Made by a program: the position numbers and the translations under genes. Of a stretch of DNA of 64,000 bases, positions 40,321 through 53,306 are shown in pieces; positions within the stretch are counted from its first letter, which is position 1, and every line of letters starts with the position of its first letter. Source of the stretch: Balanoglossus misakiensis (Eukaryota; Hemichordata); the NCBI GenBank assembly GCA_040954595.2, contig CM082588.2:3410001-3474000 (forward strand), written 5' to 3'. The notes under the pieces are model-generated. The model was not told the DNA's origin and searched no databases. It saw nothing but the letters and a program-made list of their open reading frames with translations.

Positions 40321-43300
40321 ACTTGAAAACCGTACATTCAGGGGCGACGTGTTTTTCTTGTACAAATCTCAGTGTTTGGCGTTGGCAAATATTGTCCAAG
40401 TGAAAAGATTAACTACTTTCAGGAACTCTGAAAGCACCGGCCACTCTCGCCGTGTGTGGTTGCAGACAAGAACAACGAGACACAGCCTCGCCACCGCCCC
40501 AACGCCAAACACGACACGCTTGGCCGCTTCCGTACTTTCTACCGACATTTACTGAATCTTTCAGACACAATATTATGCCAGGAAAATAGTCAGACGAACA
40601 CTGACCCAAAACAAGTGCAAATTATGACATAATTTACTCTCACGTGAGCAGAACTTCAAAAAGTTTTAGAATTTCGTTAAAATCTCAAAGCAGTTAGAGT
40701 TCACTTATAGTACTTATTGATGTACTCATGCGAACCATGTACTAATACTTGGAAGCTAATTACACTGTTATCAGGAAAAGTTACTTGGGAGTGTTTGTTT
40801 TGGTTGTTGATTCTCGATAGTGGTGTTTTAATGAGACCCACTACTATTTTTTATGTATTTTAGTATGAGCTCATTTTATTCATATCACCAAGCCTTCGAC
40901 ATTTTTATGATCATTTGCAGGCATTTGCGATTTTGCAAAATAATGTTCGAAACATATTTTAAATTTATAATCTTTTCACCTCGCCAATTTTTTGTCAAAA
41001 TATGTCGGTCTTGTATAGATAAATTCCCGATACTGGCTTTAAGCTCATAATACTGCCATCAGGTGTTATATTTTCATCTGGCTGACTATGAAACGTGACA
41101 GTATGGTGGCGCAGACGACAAAAGAACGCCACAAAATCTCGTCAATTAATCAAAATCAGAATCCGGGCGAGAGAATGTGCAAAAGCATACGTCATATAAT
41201 GAAATACAATCTAAAGGGGTGTAAGCGCACGTCAGATTTCGCTAAACGTGAGCACATTTTTGTCTGATAACACTGAGACAGGTCACGTGACGCAAAAAAA
41301 CATCGGCTATGAACTATTCCAAATTTTCTTGTGATTTTTTTAAATATCAACATTATCCAGTGGCAGAATTATTCCACATGAAGAAATGCGAGCTGTCATG
41401 AATGATTGGCCCGTTTCATTTTTTTTTCTACAAAGAATTCCATTCTGGAATGTTACTGGACTTATGACATTTGAAGAATGTGTGATGTGTATAAAGTAAT
41501 TGTACTCAAGTTTCAATATGAAATATGATTTATTCAGCCGTGTTATTGATAGTTTAGTTGTTGGATATGATCACTGCCAGATTACGGTGTATCATATTCT
41601 AGAAATAATCATAGGATTATGAAAATGCCGTAAAAGGTAAAATTTAATCTGTTGCTTAAAATTGTTAGTGTGTTTTCCCGTTCCATAGAAACCGCAGTGG
41701 GGATATGTCTGACCACCTAAAGTGTCTTGACGAAAAAACAAACAAACAATATGTTTTGACATTTGGATTTTATTCTTCAGAAGATTGTGAGAAAAATGAC
41801 AGTTGATTTGACTTTCCGCACAATTGTCACACGCGCGAAGCAAGATCTTTGAAACGGAAATTAAGCGAAGGGTCGTGATGCGGCGGATATCAGCAGTCAC
41901 TCTATACGAGCGCGAAGCCCGGTTGTTTTGTTTTTTCTTCTCCTCTTTCGACTCCGCATTCACAATCTGTGAGGCTATTTTTCTGAGCAACTTGTATTTT
42001 TAATAAAAAGCAAACAGTGGTTGGGGCGGATGACACAGAAAACGAAAGATTAAAAGCAACCATGAATTGATTTTTGGCACAGTTTCCAAGCGTTTGTTCG
42101 GCTCACGCGCTCTGTCGCTGGGCTCTTTCACGTTTATCTCTTTCACTGGAGTCAAAAAACGGGAACGTCATTAAATTTTCAGCAGGGCAGTCGGTAGGAG
42201 AGCGCGATTGACGGGAATTTCGGACGAAAGCGACCGCATAACCCCGACGATATCGCAGAGATGGTGCCCCCGAAATCATGCGTTGCCAGCGTGAAATTAT
42301 TCTCCGTAAACGCGAACTGGGATTTAAGTCAGCGGAAGGTTCTTACGGTGAATTGCGGCGCGGGTCGTCACACGATCGACACATCGACAGCTGAACACCG
42401 AATATCGCAAATTGAGCTTATTACGGAGAGATTTGACGTATTTATAATATCAACCCCCGAGGCTGTTGTTTTTACCCAGAAAGCATGGAGATAACAGAGA
42501 TCTGCGGTAATGAGAGTGACTCGACCATCTTCAATGCAACGTGGAGACAGAAAAATCGAAACTTCAGCCCGCCTCAATTTGACACCTGTTTCGTATCTCG
42601 CCAGAAATAACGAAGCGGTTGGCAATCAAGTTACACTCGTCGAAAGCACCAAACCCCTCGAGACTCGCTCCGAAGGTAAAATTGTCAGGTTTCGCCGCGG
42701 TTTGGGTGAGAGAGGCGTTTTTTAAGGGGACAAACGCGCCAGTTTTTGGATCGGGGGATTAGCATTGTTTGTTTTCACGCGATGACAACATTGAACGGGA
42801 CGCTTTTAGAAAGTGATACACGTCATTGTCTCATTCAAAAGACAACCAGTTTATCGCGCAATAGTGGGAGGGAGAGTTTATTTCGAGCCGTTATCCTCGT
42901 GCGCGGCGTCTCAGGTCAGGCGAGTAAGAGAAAAAATTCTCCCCAAAAACGAGCGTTCATCTGCGCGGTCAACTGAAATTCCTGACGTCTTTGCGGTGTT
43001 CGGAGGAACAATTATGTCTTTCTCCTTTCGCCACTTGGCAATAATGTGCAGGGGAGTCCGGCCAACACACCTGCGCCGGCTGCGGACAATGGCCGTTTGT
43101 AAAGGCGCCATTTTTGTAATCATTGGCCAACGTCACCAGCTTGGTGTTTTCAAGTGCCTTTGGCCCCTCAAAGGAAAGTGATCCCCGTGTGCAAATAGAG
43201 CAATCAATAGCAATATGGCCCAGCGTTTTTTGGCCACCCGGGAAATTTGCATATTAAAGTTACGTTTTGAAAACAGACAAATACCAACATTGGTTGGGTG

Positions 43301-44050
43301 GATAATTACATGCCGTGGAATCAACATCTCTTGTCTTCAAGAGCGACGTGTTTTCGCTCGTTTTTATCCATTTTTCATGGTTTGGTGTTTGCTCCAATAA
43401 GCGGACCGCAGACTTCAAGATGGCGCGTTGTAAGCATGGAATATGAAAAGGTGGCGTGTAAAACAGGCGGTAAACGCAACTGTATTCTATCATGTATCTG
43501 TCACCTTCTACACCGACGGGGAAAATCGTAAGAGGAAACGCCGCTGTCAAAATAACCTGCTGGCAATAGGAAAACAACACCGACGGTATTTGCCATGCAC
43601 CATCAACGACAAAAGTGGCGGAGCTCGCAAATCCATAACAAAAACAACGTGATTTTTTGGTACCCGCTTTCGACCAAAAAGGCCGGGACTTTATTTCGGT
43701 GCTATACCACAAACATAGAGGGGGACGTTGTTGTTGCCGTCATATGCACGAAATGTGTGTCGGATCACGTCGTGCGGTACGTCACACATGTCAGATGCAC
43801 GGTGCGCTGAATGCACGGCTGTCGTTCCCCGGTGGCCGCTCTCTCGTCAATTTCCATTTCCCCCTTTCCCGTAATCGAACATTTCGATCGAGATTTATCC
43901 AAATTAACGTCAGAAAATAAATCTCCGAGTCAAAGCAACGTGGCTGGGAACGGGAGGAGGGAATTTGAGAGGACGGGAAGTGACAGGCAAACAGCGGACA
44001 GTTGAGCCGCGAGAATGGTTCTACTTCAGTGGGACCAGGCAGCAATCGTA

Positions 44051-44062
44051 CCCCCCCCCCCC
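44051..44062. repeat. poly-C homopolymer (C12)
   Basis: Twelve consecutive C residues, equal in length to the run near 13.4 kb. Confidence 0.9.
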
Positions 44063-44140
44063 TTAGGAACTATCTTGGCATTCTGAGCAAGTCGCGCTGT
44101 AACTTTATCAATGTTAACCAGAGGAAGGGTGGTTTGACTG

Positions 44141-44198
44141 ATAGATAAATAAAAATAAAATAAATAGATAATTAAATGGATAAATAACAGAAAAACAG
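44141..44198. repeat. A-rich TAAA/ATAAA low-complexity tract
   Basis: A degenerate run of TAAA and ATAGA units. It resembles an old A-rich microsatellite or a retroposon tail, but no element body is recognised beside it. Confidence 0.6.
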
Positions 44199-46048
44199 AA
44201 CCTCTTTCATCTAGGATTTTCTATGGTTGGCAAATTGTGGTCCGATAGCAAGAGTACCAAACAGCCTGTTGTAGAAAAAAATCCATTCATATTTAATGGT
44301 ACGCGTCCTCTGCTATTTAACAAGCCTTAGCTGATCTGTTTCGCAAATCTGCGCTGATCTTTCTCGGCTTACAGATGATGTAAGGATTCCCGTACTGGCG
44401 ATTAGAAATGCCTTGTTTGATAGACCAGTTACCATAGCTCTGTTAGGCATTGTTGTGAGTTTAATTACTTTAAGCCGTCGACTTAGCACCTATATCTTTA
44501 CAAATCAATTTAACCTACCTCACACCTCGTTGTGAAATTCTCTTTTAATTAATTACGTAGAACGCCACTGTAACATGTTAATTGGTCCCTTTTAGCGGGA
44601 CTGCATGTGTACGCGCGCCGGCGGTTTAATTTGCGATTGCGTTCGCAAATTTGGCCGCCGTCTTTTCGAGAGGTCATTTAAATAAATTGACTGGGCTCTT
44701 CGAAATTGGCGTAATGTACAACGTAAAAACTTCGAAAACACGAGCAAGGGGGACTCGGGTCGAGTATTACATGCATGGGGCAATTTCTGTCACACGTATA
44801 GGCAAGTTAGATGTGAGGTAAGCTGGACCGGGCGCCAGCACCTGCAATCATACGCTTCCCAAGGAACTCGCGTTTAAGATGGTAGAAAAACTCTGTCCTG
44901 TGACATTTTCGTGCTCAAGTCCTTCATATTAGCGCTCATTTCGTTTCTCTTTTGCGAGGATTAAAGGCAGACTATCATGTGATTTCGACCGGGAGAATTG
45001 CGGCCATTTTCCCTCTGACCTTGGACGAGTTTGCCATGGACTTCGTTTACTTTCCCTGCTCTGCTATTCGTAACCGTCAAATGCACCAACTCCGAAAAAC
45101 ACACGCGGATGAAAACGCTGTATCGTGTCCAAATTTCCATAAGGCGCATTAGACATTTTATTTGCATATACCGATGGATCGACGATTCTTCCTCCACCGA
45201 CGATGGGAGACATTAACAATTTAGTAGAAAATGACATTATTCGGCTCACATTTGTGATTGACTGAAATCAACCAACAATATATCACAACAGTATCGATTT
45301 ATTGCAAAGTTTAAATGGTGGTCGAGAGAAAGTTTTAAAGTAAGTTCCATAGCGGTCAGCAACCCTTGAAAGATAGCACGCAATGACGTATAAAAGAACG
45401 CAAACTGATACATAAACTATCGAATTAAAATAAAATTGAATTCGATTTGATTTCCTACTGTGAAAAAAAATCCTTAAATACTCTTGTATAATCAGGGCGA
45501 TATCATAATTAAGTGCGATTTCGAATGACTTGTTAACTGGTGTTTTCTTGAAGTCGATTGCAGCAAACAGACCCGGGGTGTCCCCACACTACTGGCTATT
45601 TACATCCAGAGCAGTCTTGGCGGCGTTGCGGGTCACAGCCCGAGCGAAATCTGGAAGCCATCACCCAGGGACTTCTCCCTGGTGAAGGCGATGTGTGAAC
45701 GGCCAGTCCCGCTCGTATACTCGATGACGTGGTGCCATCTTTTACAACTGCTCCGGGGCCCCCATTAACCGAGCACATAAAACGCGACTTTCTTGCGAAT
45801 TCTTTCACTTTTAACTTCTGTTGTGTCTGTAGGCATAATCTTTATTTTTATATCCGACCCCACATTAAGTAAAATCACCAAAAGGTAGAACAAGGGCATC
45901 AAAATTAAAGGTCATATAACGGATTATTTATACTTGACCCGAATATGTAATGACGCGCAGTCATTTCGAGAGACATTCGCTGTGATTCTAGTCGGCGCTG
46001 GTCCGCCCCACAAGTTGGCTGTACCCGTGAACGTACCGCGATATCAAA

Positions 46049-46058
46049 ATGGCGCCAT
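46049..46058. promoter_or_regulatory. palindromic YY1-like site
   Basis: ATGGCGCCAT is a perfect palindrome with A/T-rich flanks, giving a YY1-type AAATGGCG/AAGATGGCG core on both strands. Function is inferred from the motif only. Confidence 0.3.
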
Positions 46059-48608
46059 CTTAGATTCGATCAATCCATTTACTGATGATCGTGTACCTAT
46101 TAAGTATAAATGTTTACAATATCCTGACAGACTGGGCAGTGTCGTTTGTGTGCGTTCCCACAAGCACAAATCAACTGATGACGAAAATGGCATTTAAAAA
46201 TTCATAGAAACAGGTTGGCTTTTATTTATATCCACTGGCGTGGTACAGACGGATATTTAAAAAAATCAAAGCATATTGCAAACCTCATCAATATTAACAT
46301 CTTAAACGGTGACTGTTGATTAAAGAAGTTATTTTCGCGGTTGTCGTATATATTGAGACAATGATGATCATTTCATGGCGGGGTTTTGTTGCATGTTCAT
46401 ATTGCGCATTTATAATTAGCCATGTTTAGAACTGATAGTAGGAATGAACACAATAGAGGCAAGCCGAAGACAGCCGCGGTCGTGACGATCTTTAAATTTG
46501 AAGTTTAAACAGTTTCCTTGCAAAGAGGCCACGTGTCGTGTATTTGGCGAGACAAATTACACTCACAGAAATCTGTTAACAGACAATATCTAGACTTGGC
46601 GTTGTGTAAATGGGTTTTCTGTGATCTGTCTACTTCAAGAAGCAACGTGTATTAGTACTCAGAATGGCGCGGCAAAATTACACGAAATTTTGATTTTCCC
46701 CATTCTTCAGCATGGCAAGTATTAACGGGAACCCCTTATTTGGAGAAAATCGTCACGAGATAAAAATCATTTTTTGTTAAAAAATGACTCCAGACACAAA
46801 GGCGGCTGTAATAAGCCCAAGATGAAGACATCTAGGCATTGTTCCATCTTCATAAACAACCCTTTTGTTGAGAGCAATCAAGACATTTAGGAGACACTCA
46901 GTTGCCACAGTATCACAGAAAACTTAATTGAAATCGATTTCCATTTTACAAACGGAAGTATTTCCCGCAAATTGTAAAATTATAATACAGCCCACCCGAA
47001 AATATGTTTCATCAGTTATATCTCCGACTGGTAATTAATAATATACATGCAAATACACGAAGTAATTTGTAGCAGACAAGGAGGCTTGTGCAACGCCGGT
47101 TTGCTTGTTGGAAACACGATCTTGATGAGGGTATTTTCAGTTTGCCGGCCGGGCTAATAGCGCGCGTATTACGACCGCGGGGAGGCTCGTCTTCTTCAAA
47201 TCAACGACATCGGAGGCAAGTGTGTTATTATGTTTGCAAAACCCAAGACTGTTCGAATGATTTAATTATTCATAATTTGACCATTACAAGCGTTCGTTTT
47301 CCTTCAAATTCGACGGTCTCCACTGTGAAGATTTCTGGCGGAGAGAAAAAACTTAATCGGAAATTGTACCGTTGATTTATTTGATGGCTTCTAAGCAGGG
47401 TGCAATGAATTGCCGGAGAGTTGACGATATTGGTAAATTCTTGTAATATATCTCAGCGATATTTTATGGAAGGTGATCAATATATGTATGGACGGTGTCA
47501 CATTTCGCGACAGCTAAAGAAAGTTCCGAAAGAGTTATGACGTTTACAAGGGTTAATGTCCAAAAGTTGAACTTTTTTGTGCGAACAGCGCCAATTTGGT
47601 GACTTTCAAATGGGATCTGGGGTTTGTCTGTGAAGCTGTGAGCGAAGTCCCTCTGTCAGATCTGTATAGGGGAGGGTCCAGAACGCCTCGACCGCGCATA
47701 CATGCGATCGATCGACAGCAGGGAATCACTAGGTTGAAAACAATCCCTCGTCGACGTACAGACACTCCGTTGGGGATTGTACACGCTAGATTAGGCAAAG
47801 AAAAACACCGTGATTAGAGTCAACAGCGCGCGGACAACAAAGTTTACCGGGTGCAGCCTACTTAATACTGGTTGAAATAACACCGGTGGTTCTCCCCTGG
47901 CAAGAGGCGTAACAGACGGGGAGGTATGCAAGTCAACCCGGGGAGGGCAGCATTGTTACCGGAAAACAATGAATCAAAATCCGTTCGTCAGGTACTAGTT
48001 TGCAAGAAGCAGAGAAAAAAACCTCCAACCACCCCTGATCAATCCGGAGGGATAACGCCATCTTGTGTAAACGACTGGTCATTGTGCAAAAATTAGCACT
48101 CACACACAAAGGCCGGAATAACTCTAATTTGACCACAGGTGTCAATCCTCATTTAGCGACGAGGCTTTTTTTTTCTTTAACTGTAACTGTTGTGCGTTGC
48201 TGTCTTTCATGCCGCCAGTCTATTGTGTGGTTTCTGCGTTCTAAAGGTAGAATGTTGTGACGACTTGAGAATCAATTGGCCCATCACCGAGTAAACATAA
48301 CCTGTCACCGGTGTTGAACAAGCGATACTCTCCCCATGTTTTCATTTAGCACCTGTCCAAATTCCGAGTCAACACGCACTTCTACCACGCCTCCCTTTCG
48401 CTTTGAACAAAATAAAACATTTTTGACAAGATATAACCAGCGGCATGGCGTGTCAGGCCATTTAAAGAAAAGTTTCTAAGTCGAATAAGCCCACAAGCTC
48501 GTCGTTCAATCGTTTAAGAGGATTGACTGAATGTGTACACATTGGATTCGTCTTTTTAGTGTCTTCATTCCCACCTGGTCTTTGCTAAGTCTATCTGTCT
48601 CTGTCTTC

Positions 48609-48628
48609 GTCTCTCTCTCCTCTCTCTT
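48609..48628. repeat. CT-rich simple sequence
   Basis: A short CT microsatellite read directly. Confidence 0.8.
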
Positions 48629-51431
48629 GCAAATCCAGATTGATTTCGCCTACGACCCTTTCCCCCAAGCAAGATATCTTTCCAGCTGACTTTTCGTTCT
48701 AAACTTTTTTGTCACTTCCTGACAATTACACATCAAGAAATTAAAGTGAATGACATCCCTCCCGCAACCGATAGCGAATTTCCCCCTTTCTTTGACAGAA
48801 AGTTCACTTCTATAGTATTGGACGAAATGTAATTGGTAACAAGAATCTCCCACTCTATCATTCACGAATACCCTGTTACCATGGTTACATTCAACCAAAT
48901 CCAAATGACAGGAGATAAACGTTCTTCTTTTTACATAGATAGTTTTGATAATATTGTCACATATGAAAATGACATGGTGCATGGTTAATACAAAATTTCA
49001 AGCAAACTGAATATGTAGCTTTGTAAACTGTGGCAAGCAGTCGCCGTTTTAATTAGTAAAAGTTTACAAAGGTTTCTACAGAAATAACATATTTTTGAAA
49101 TGCTTACTCTTCAGACAAGAAATCAGTATTGTGTTCTTGCTGTTTTTGACGAGAGAGAAAAAATAAGTCGGCTTTCAGTTAAGTCGGAACACACAGAGCG
49201 AACTCGCGTGTTTCACTATTTCTATCCATCACACAGAATCTGCAAACCTCGTGATTTTTGTTCACCTTTTTATAGAAAATGATTTTTTTCTAAAGGCTTT
49301 GAAATGAATAGAGAATGTTGAAGTCAGTTAAGATTATCTTTTGTATAAAAAATATAAAAACGAGAACGTGAGAAAGCAAAGGAATTTCACAGCGAATCGG
49401 ATAAAATGGGAAAGAATGAACGCCTAGGCGAGAAAAAAACACGATGCGACATGTCAACTTTACAAGAACGCGAAATTATAAAACTTGAGTCGTCTGAGAG
49501 GAGACATTGAAAAACTTATTTAATTCGATTGCAAAGTAACATAGTAACTTTTAGGATTAATTTCCTTGAAAATTTGATATTGGTTTGGCGACAACTTTAC
49601 CAAGAAAAGTTAAACACGTTTTCAGTTGTTAAAACTGACATGAAATACTCTATACCCAATGCATTTTAAACTTTTAGTAAAAAAAACACATCGTATCTGT
49701 TGGTGAGCATTTTAAAAATAGCGTTTGTCCTGTTGTAAGATGTACATGTACAGGATCGCGCAACTATTGGGGTTGAAACTAATTTGTTACGTTATTGAAA
49801 CGCAGGAGAGACAACGTTTGCTAACCTTGGTGTACACCCAAAGACGATCAGTGAAGGTATTATCGTTATTTGATTTGACTGAGGAGAAAATGGTAGCATA
49901 ATAATCCAAGTATTCCCTTCTGACGGATCTTTGCACATTCCCGCCCCTTTTATGCGCCCGGTAAACTTATCTGCTCGATCTCGCTCTTCATAATTTCCGA
50001 TGTTTATATGATTCCTCGCAATGACTTCAATATGGTGACTTGGCGTCTGGCAAACAGGTTGATCTCGAACCAGTAAAAAAAACCCAACCCACTGGCCAGA
50101 CAAAAGACGCGGCTTCCGAAAGCAGCCGAATAAACAGGTCGAGTGCTCGCTCAAGTACAAAAAGCAGCTCTTCTTTTCACACTGAATTGACTCCGACAAA
50201 AATGATTTGTGTACAGAAAGTAGTTTGGCAAGCGATTTAGTCATAAAGTCGGTATGTTTTCGCATTCATTAAGGCGCAGGGGTTAACCATCAAACTCGTT
50301 AACACGCAAACCGTTACACGCTCTTCAGAAAATTGGCATTTTCTTTCAAGGTAATGCAAATGATTCACCCAGGCTATTGACAAGATTATTAGCAGATTCG
50401 CACTTACACTCAAATTACCTGGAGCGAGATCTAAAAAAACATGAAAACCTGGATTTGCGGAAAGCGCGTTGCAACATTTAAAAATCCTAGGTCGCTGTGT
50501 TTCTACGCAGGCGAATAACACTATTTCTAATCGACACAAAAGTGGTTTAGTAAAGTAACATTTTTTTGTTTCTTTTGACTCATATCGAAAGAATTAGATA
50601 AGGTATTATCGCTTGCGCTGCAAGTCAATGAGATAAGACAAAAATGGCGCTACGTATACGTTCCTCGCATACTTCGACTATCAGAGAAAAGAACTACCAA
50701 AGCCGCGTTCATCGACGCGTCTCGTGAAAAGGGGTGAAATATCCTGAACAAAAACTTGCGTCGCAAGGCCGAGAAAAAGAAAAGGTGAATAAATTTTAAG
50801 CACTGTACCTTTATTCGTTTTCGGTGCTGTCGCTTCAATCTCGGTGTGGTTAGTACCTCGGTTGTGTAGATTACCTCACTACAAATTGGTCAAATTTCAT
50901 GGTCGTGTGTCTGTGGCGCCCCCATGCGACCACTGTCATGTGATCTTGGGCGCACGCTGTTCGCACCTGGGTGGCAGTCCAATAACGGTCTTAATTACTG
51001 TCACATAGCCGTGGTTTTATTTCGTTCTATCATTTTTCTCTGCGTAAATTACGCCCGCCTTGTGAATGGTCGTAGCACTTTACACGCAGTGCAAGTTCAA
51101 TATGGCGGACTGTCGTAGATGGCGCTAGTTGGCCAACTTTTCATGATATTTCTTTCTGCTGCCAATTTCTGTGCAGCAGTTGGTACTCGGGTCCGCCGCC
51201 ACTCTGAGTCGGGATTTACGACTAAGAAAACGCTCTTAAACTGTCACACAACACCCATAAGGGACCAAAGCGATAAGGCAGCCATACTTTAAGAAAATCT
51301 ACGACCAAGCATGCATATACAGCTGTCTCTTGCCTACAGCTTACCCAACACTCAATCACACACAGGCAGGTAACCACATTTCTCCACGATACAGCACAAT
51401 ACTGACACAGCTTCCCATTTAGGTTGAAAGT

Positions 51432-51437
51432 TTTATT
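51432..51437 (-). other. MRPS15: polyadenylation signal (AATAAA) of MRPS15
   Basis: TTTATT on the plus strand gives AATAAA on the minus strand, about 135 nt beyond the MRPS15 stop codon. It is the first canonical signal I see after the stop, which suggests a short 3' UTR. Confidence 0.6.
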
Positions 51438-51571
51438 CATTTACGTCTTTGCATATCCAGGTCAGAGGTCATGACATCAACAATAACTAAATCAAATACA
51501 AATATAAATGCACTCCTTGCAGATGAAATGAAAATCGAGAAAATTGGTCAACTACAAAATAAACCCAGTAA

Positions 51572-51871
51572 TTATTTTGCATCACTTTGCTGTGACTGTT
51601 TTTCAAGTTCTTCCACATCTGCCTCGTCGATTTTCTGTTTAAAATATTCATACAACGCCTTTTTCCTGTCGTAGTACGCTTTCCTCCGTACGGCCCTCTC
51701 TTCGCGTTGCTTCTTGCTGAGTTTTATGATTTTGCTAGGGGGCACTGAATATTGAAGCCCTAGCTCTTTGAGTAACCACTCAAATCTGTCGTAGTTGTTT
51801 CTTCTGAGGTAGCCAAGGAGTTTGTTGCGTCTGTCGATAGCCATCAGTAGCCTGCGTTTGTTCACCATGTC
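51572..51871 (-). CDS. MRPS15: MRPS15 terminal exon (S15 core and stop)
   Basis: Acceptor CTTTTGCAG, then 99 residues starting DMVNKRRLLMAIDRRNK and ending SDAK-TAA. It carries the uS15 signature helices and the basic C-terminal extension typical of mitochondrial forms. Confidence 0.95.
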   Translation of the reverse strand, partial: DMVNKRRLLMAIDRRNKLLGYLRRNNYDRFEWLLKELGLQYSVPPSKIIKLSKKQREERAVRRKAYYDRKKALYEYFKQKIDEADVEELEKQSQQSDAK

Positions 51872-53306
51872 CTGCAAAAGAGATGATAAGCTGAAGTACA
51901 ATGCACAATACATTTACTGCAACAGCAACCTTACTGTAACGTATTGCAATACAAAGTGATATATGTTTTAGTAGCAGAGATAGTGGCATATGTCAAACCT
52001 CATCCTTGTTTTCTTGCAGGAAAAAAATCTAGACTCACCTTCCTACCATGTTTCATGTGTTCTGCTAAATTCCTAATCTGCAGAGTCAGGATAGCAACTG
52101 AAGAAAAGAAAAGAATGCATAGAGTAAATCGTATTGCTACAGCAAAAATCATTTAGACACAACGTTCCTGTCTGATAGACTGTGTTTCATGTAATTTATA
52201 TGCACACATCCAGGTCAGTTGTGGTCATATGAGAAATTGCAAAATCTATTTGAGAGACTGTTAACTTACTACCAGCTTCATGAGAAGGTCCATCTTCATT
52301 TTCTCTGAACTTTGTTTTCAAAATCTCTCCCTTCACCCTCTGTATCTCGGACTACAGAAAAAATGAAAGCAGAACTAATTGTAACACACACACAAGGAAA
52401 TAATTCAAGATTTTCAATTCTTGACCTAGAACTTAGAAGGTCTTCAGTATTTTCTTGGATAGATCCCATGATTGCTGAGACAATTGAGACTGGGCTACTT
52501 ACATTACTGGCATATTCTAGAGTAAATAGTTTTCTCACAATTTCATCAGCACTGAAACATATAAAGACATGTGAATCAAAAACTTCATTCTTGGCAGTGT
52601 CAGTCAATGAAATATCAATGAACACATATTACGATATAAATTCCAGAACTTTACTTACTCTTTCAGTTCCTCCACATCTTCAAATCCAAGTTTATACATT
52701 GATGGATCAACTTCAACATCCATGAATCCTTCGTCAACCACTGCCAAAAATCAGAATGACTCTCAAATTAAAGAAATTGGAGACCTAAATCTCAGCTTGT
52801 CTGCGACATCCATCATAACAATTCAAACATTCCAACAACGTTTCACACACAGACGTTACCTTTCATTGGCGGTTTCCTGCTGGTGATTCCTTTCATTGTA
52901 GCATACGTTCTTCGTGTGTTATAAACTAAACTTCTGTCATTCTCTGCTTGAAAGATACAAAGGTGTAAAGTTACCATGACAGCAGGTATCATACTCAACA
53001 CATGATGGTCTGGGGCAAGGGTTCTACCGCCGCTCATGTGGTGATTTGATAACATTATATATCATAATTATATATAAGTAACGCTAGACAATCCACAGTA
53101 TTCGCGATCTTATTCTTACCGTGTTTTTCCTTGGAGTATCCCACGCTGGGCCACCCTGACGTTGGGGCCGCTGTTGTCGACAAACTCGCAGTGGTCACAC
53201 ATGTCCGTCTGAAATTTGAGGCAAGATCGTTCACAGTTTGAGGGGCAGGGTGTTTCTTGGGCATCATTCGGACGCTCCCACAAACTATCTTTCGAATTCC
53301 AATCAT
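51572..53306 (-). CDS. MRPS15: mitochondrial small-subunit ribosomal protein uS15m (MRPS15), complete six-exon gene
   Basis: uS15m is a component of the mitochondrial ribosome small subunit and binds the 12S rRNA. Joining 53,306-53,120, 52,740-52,659, 52,551-52,503, 52,351-52,270, 52,097-52,039 and 51,871-51,572 gives 759 nt, or 252 aa. All five junctions are GT..AG and every phase is in register (1, 2, 0, 1, 0). Human MRPS15 is about 257 aa. Residues 1-62 are basic and rich in S/T/A, as in a mitochondrial targeting sequence. ADEIVRKLFTLE (91-102) corresponds to the VDDVVKRLLSLE region of the human protein, AILTLQIRNLAEHMKHGRK is the next helix, and RRLLMAIDRRNKLLGYLRRNNY is the S15 signature. 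The tail is charged and lysine-rich. The ATG at 53,306 has A at -3; a second in-frame ATG pair follows 13 codons later and is a possible alternative start. The gene is head-to-head with the SH3 adaptor gene. Confidence 0.93.
52039..52097 (-). CDS. MRPS15: MRPS15 coding exon 5
   Basis: 59 nt between acceptor TTTTCTTCAG and donor GTGAGT. Encodes AILTLQIRNLAEHMKHGRK, aligned to the helix before the S15 signature. Confidence 0.9.
52270..52351 (-). CDS. MRPS15: MRPS15 coding exon 4
   Basis: 82 nt between acceptor TTTTCTGTAG and donor GTAAGT. Encodes a charged helix starting SEIQRVKGEILKTK, ending in phase 1. A competing donor GTAGTAAG lies four bases earlier, but using it would break the phase. 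Confidence 0.87.
52503..52551 (-). CDS. MRPS15: MRPS15 coding exon 3
   Basis: A 49-nt micro-exon between acceptor TATGTTTCAG and donor GTAAGT. Encodes ADEIVRKLFTLEYASN, the start of the conserved region. Confidence 0.9.
52659..52740 (-). CDS. MRPS15: MRPS15 coding exon 2
   Basis: 82 nt between acceptor TTTTTGGCAG and donor GTAAGT. Encodes VDEGFMDVEVDPSMYKLGF and the start of the VEELKD segment, matching the acidic linker before the uS15 core. Confidence 0.88.
53120..53306 (-). CDS. MRPS15: MRPS15 coding exon 1 (targeting region)
   Basis: Encodes residues 1-62 plus the first base of Val63. It begins MIGIRKIVCGSVRMMPKKH and ends with KEKH before the donor GTAAGA. It shows no close match outside its basic, hydroxylated character, as usual for mitochondrial presequences. 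It is joined to exon 2 because the phases agree. Confidence 0.82.

Larger units (their letters stand above)
40321..51431. other. intergenic stretch between sim upstream DNA and MRPS15
   Basis: I recognise no gene. Many ORFs of 60-160 codons overlap on both strands (for example 43.0-43.7 kb and 49.8-50.3 kb), which is the pattern of chance frames. One minus-strand frame near 43.0-43.1 kb contains an ankyrin-like GRTPLH phrase but lacks further repeats. YY1-like ATGGCG motifs recur, including a palindromic pair at 46,049-46,058. Confidence 0.5.
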
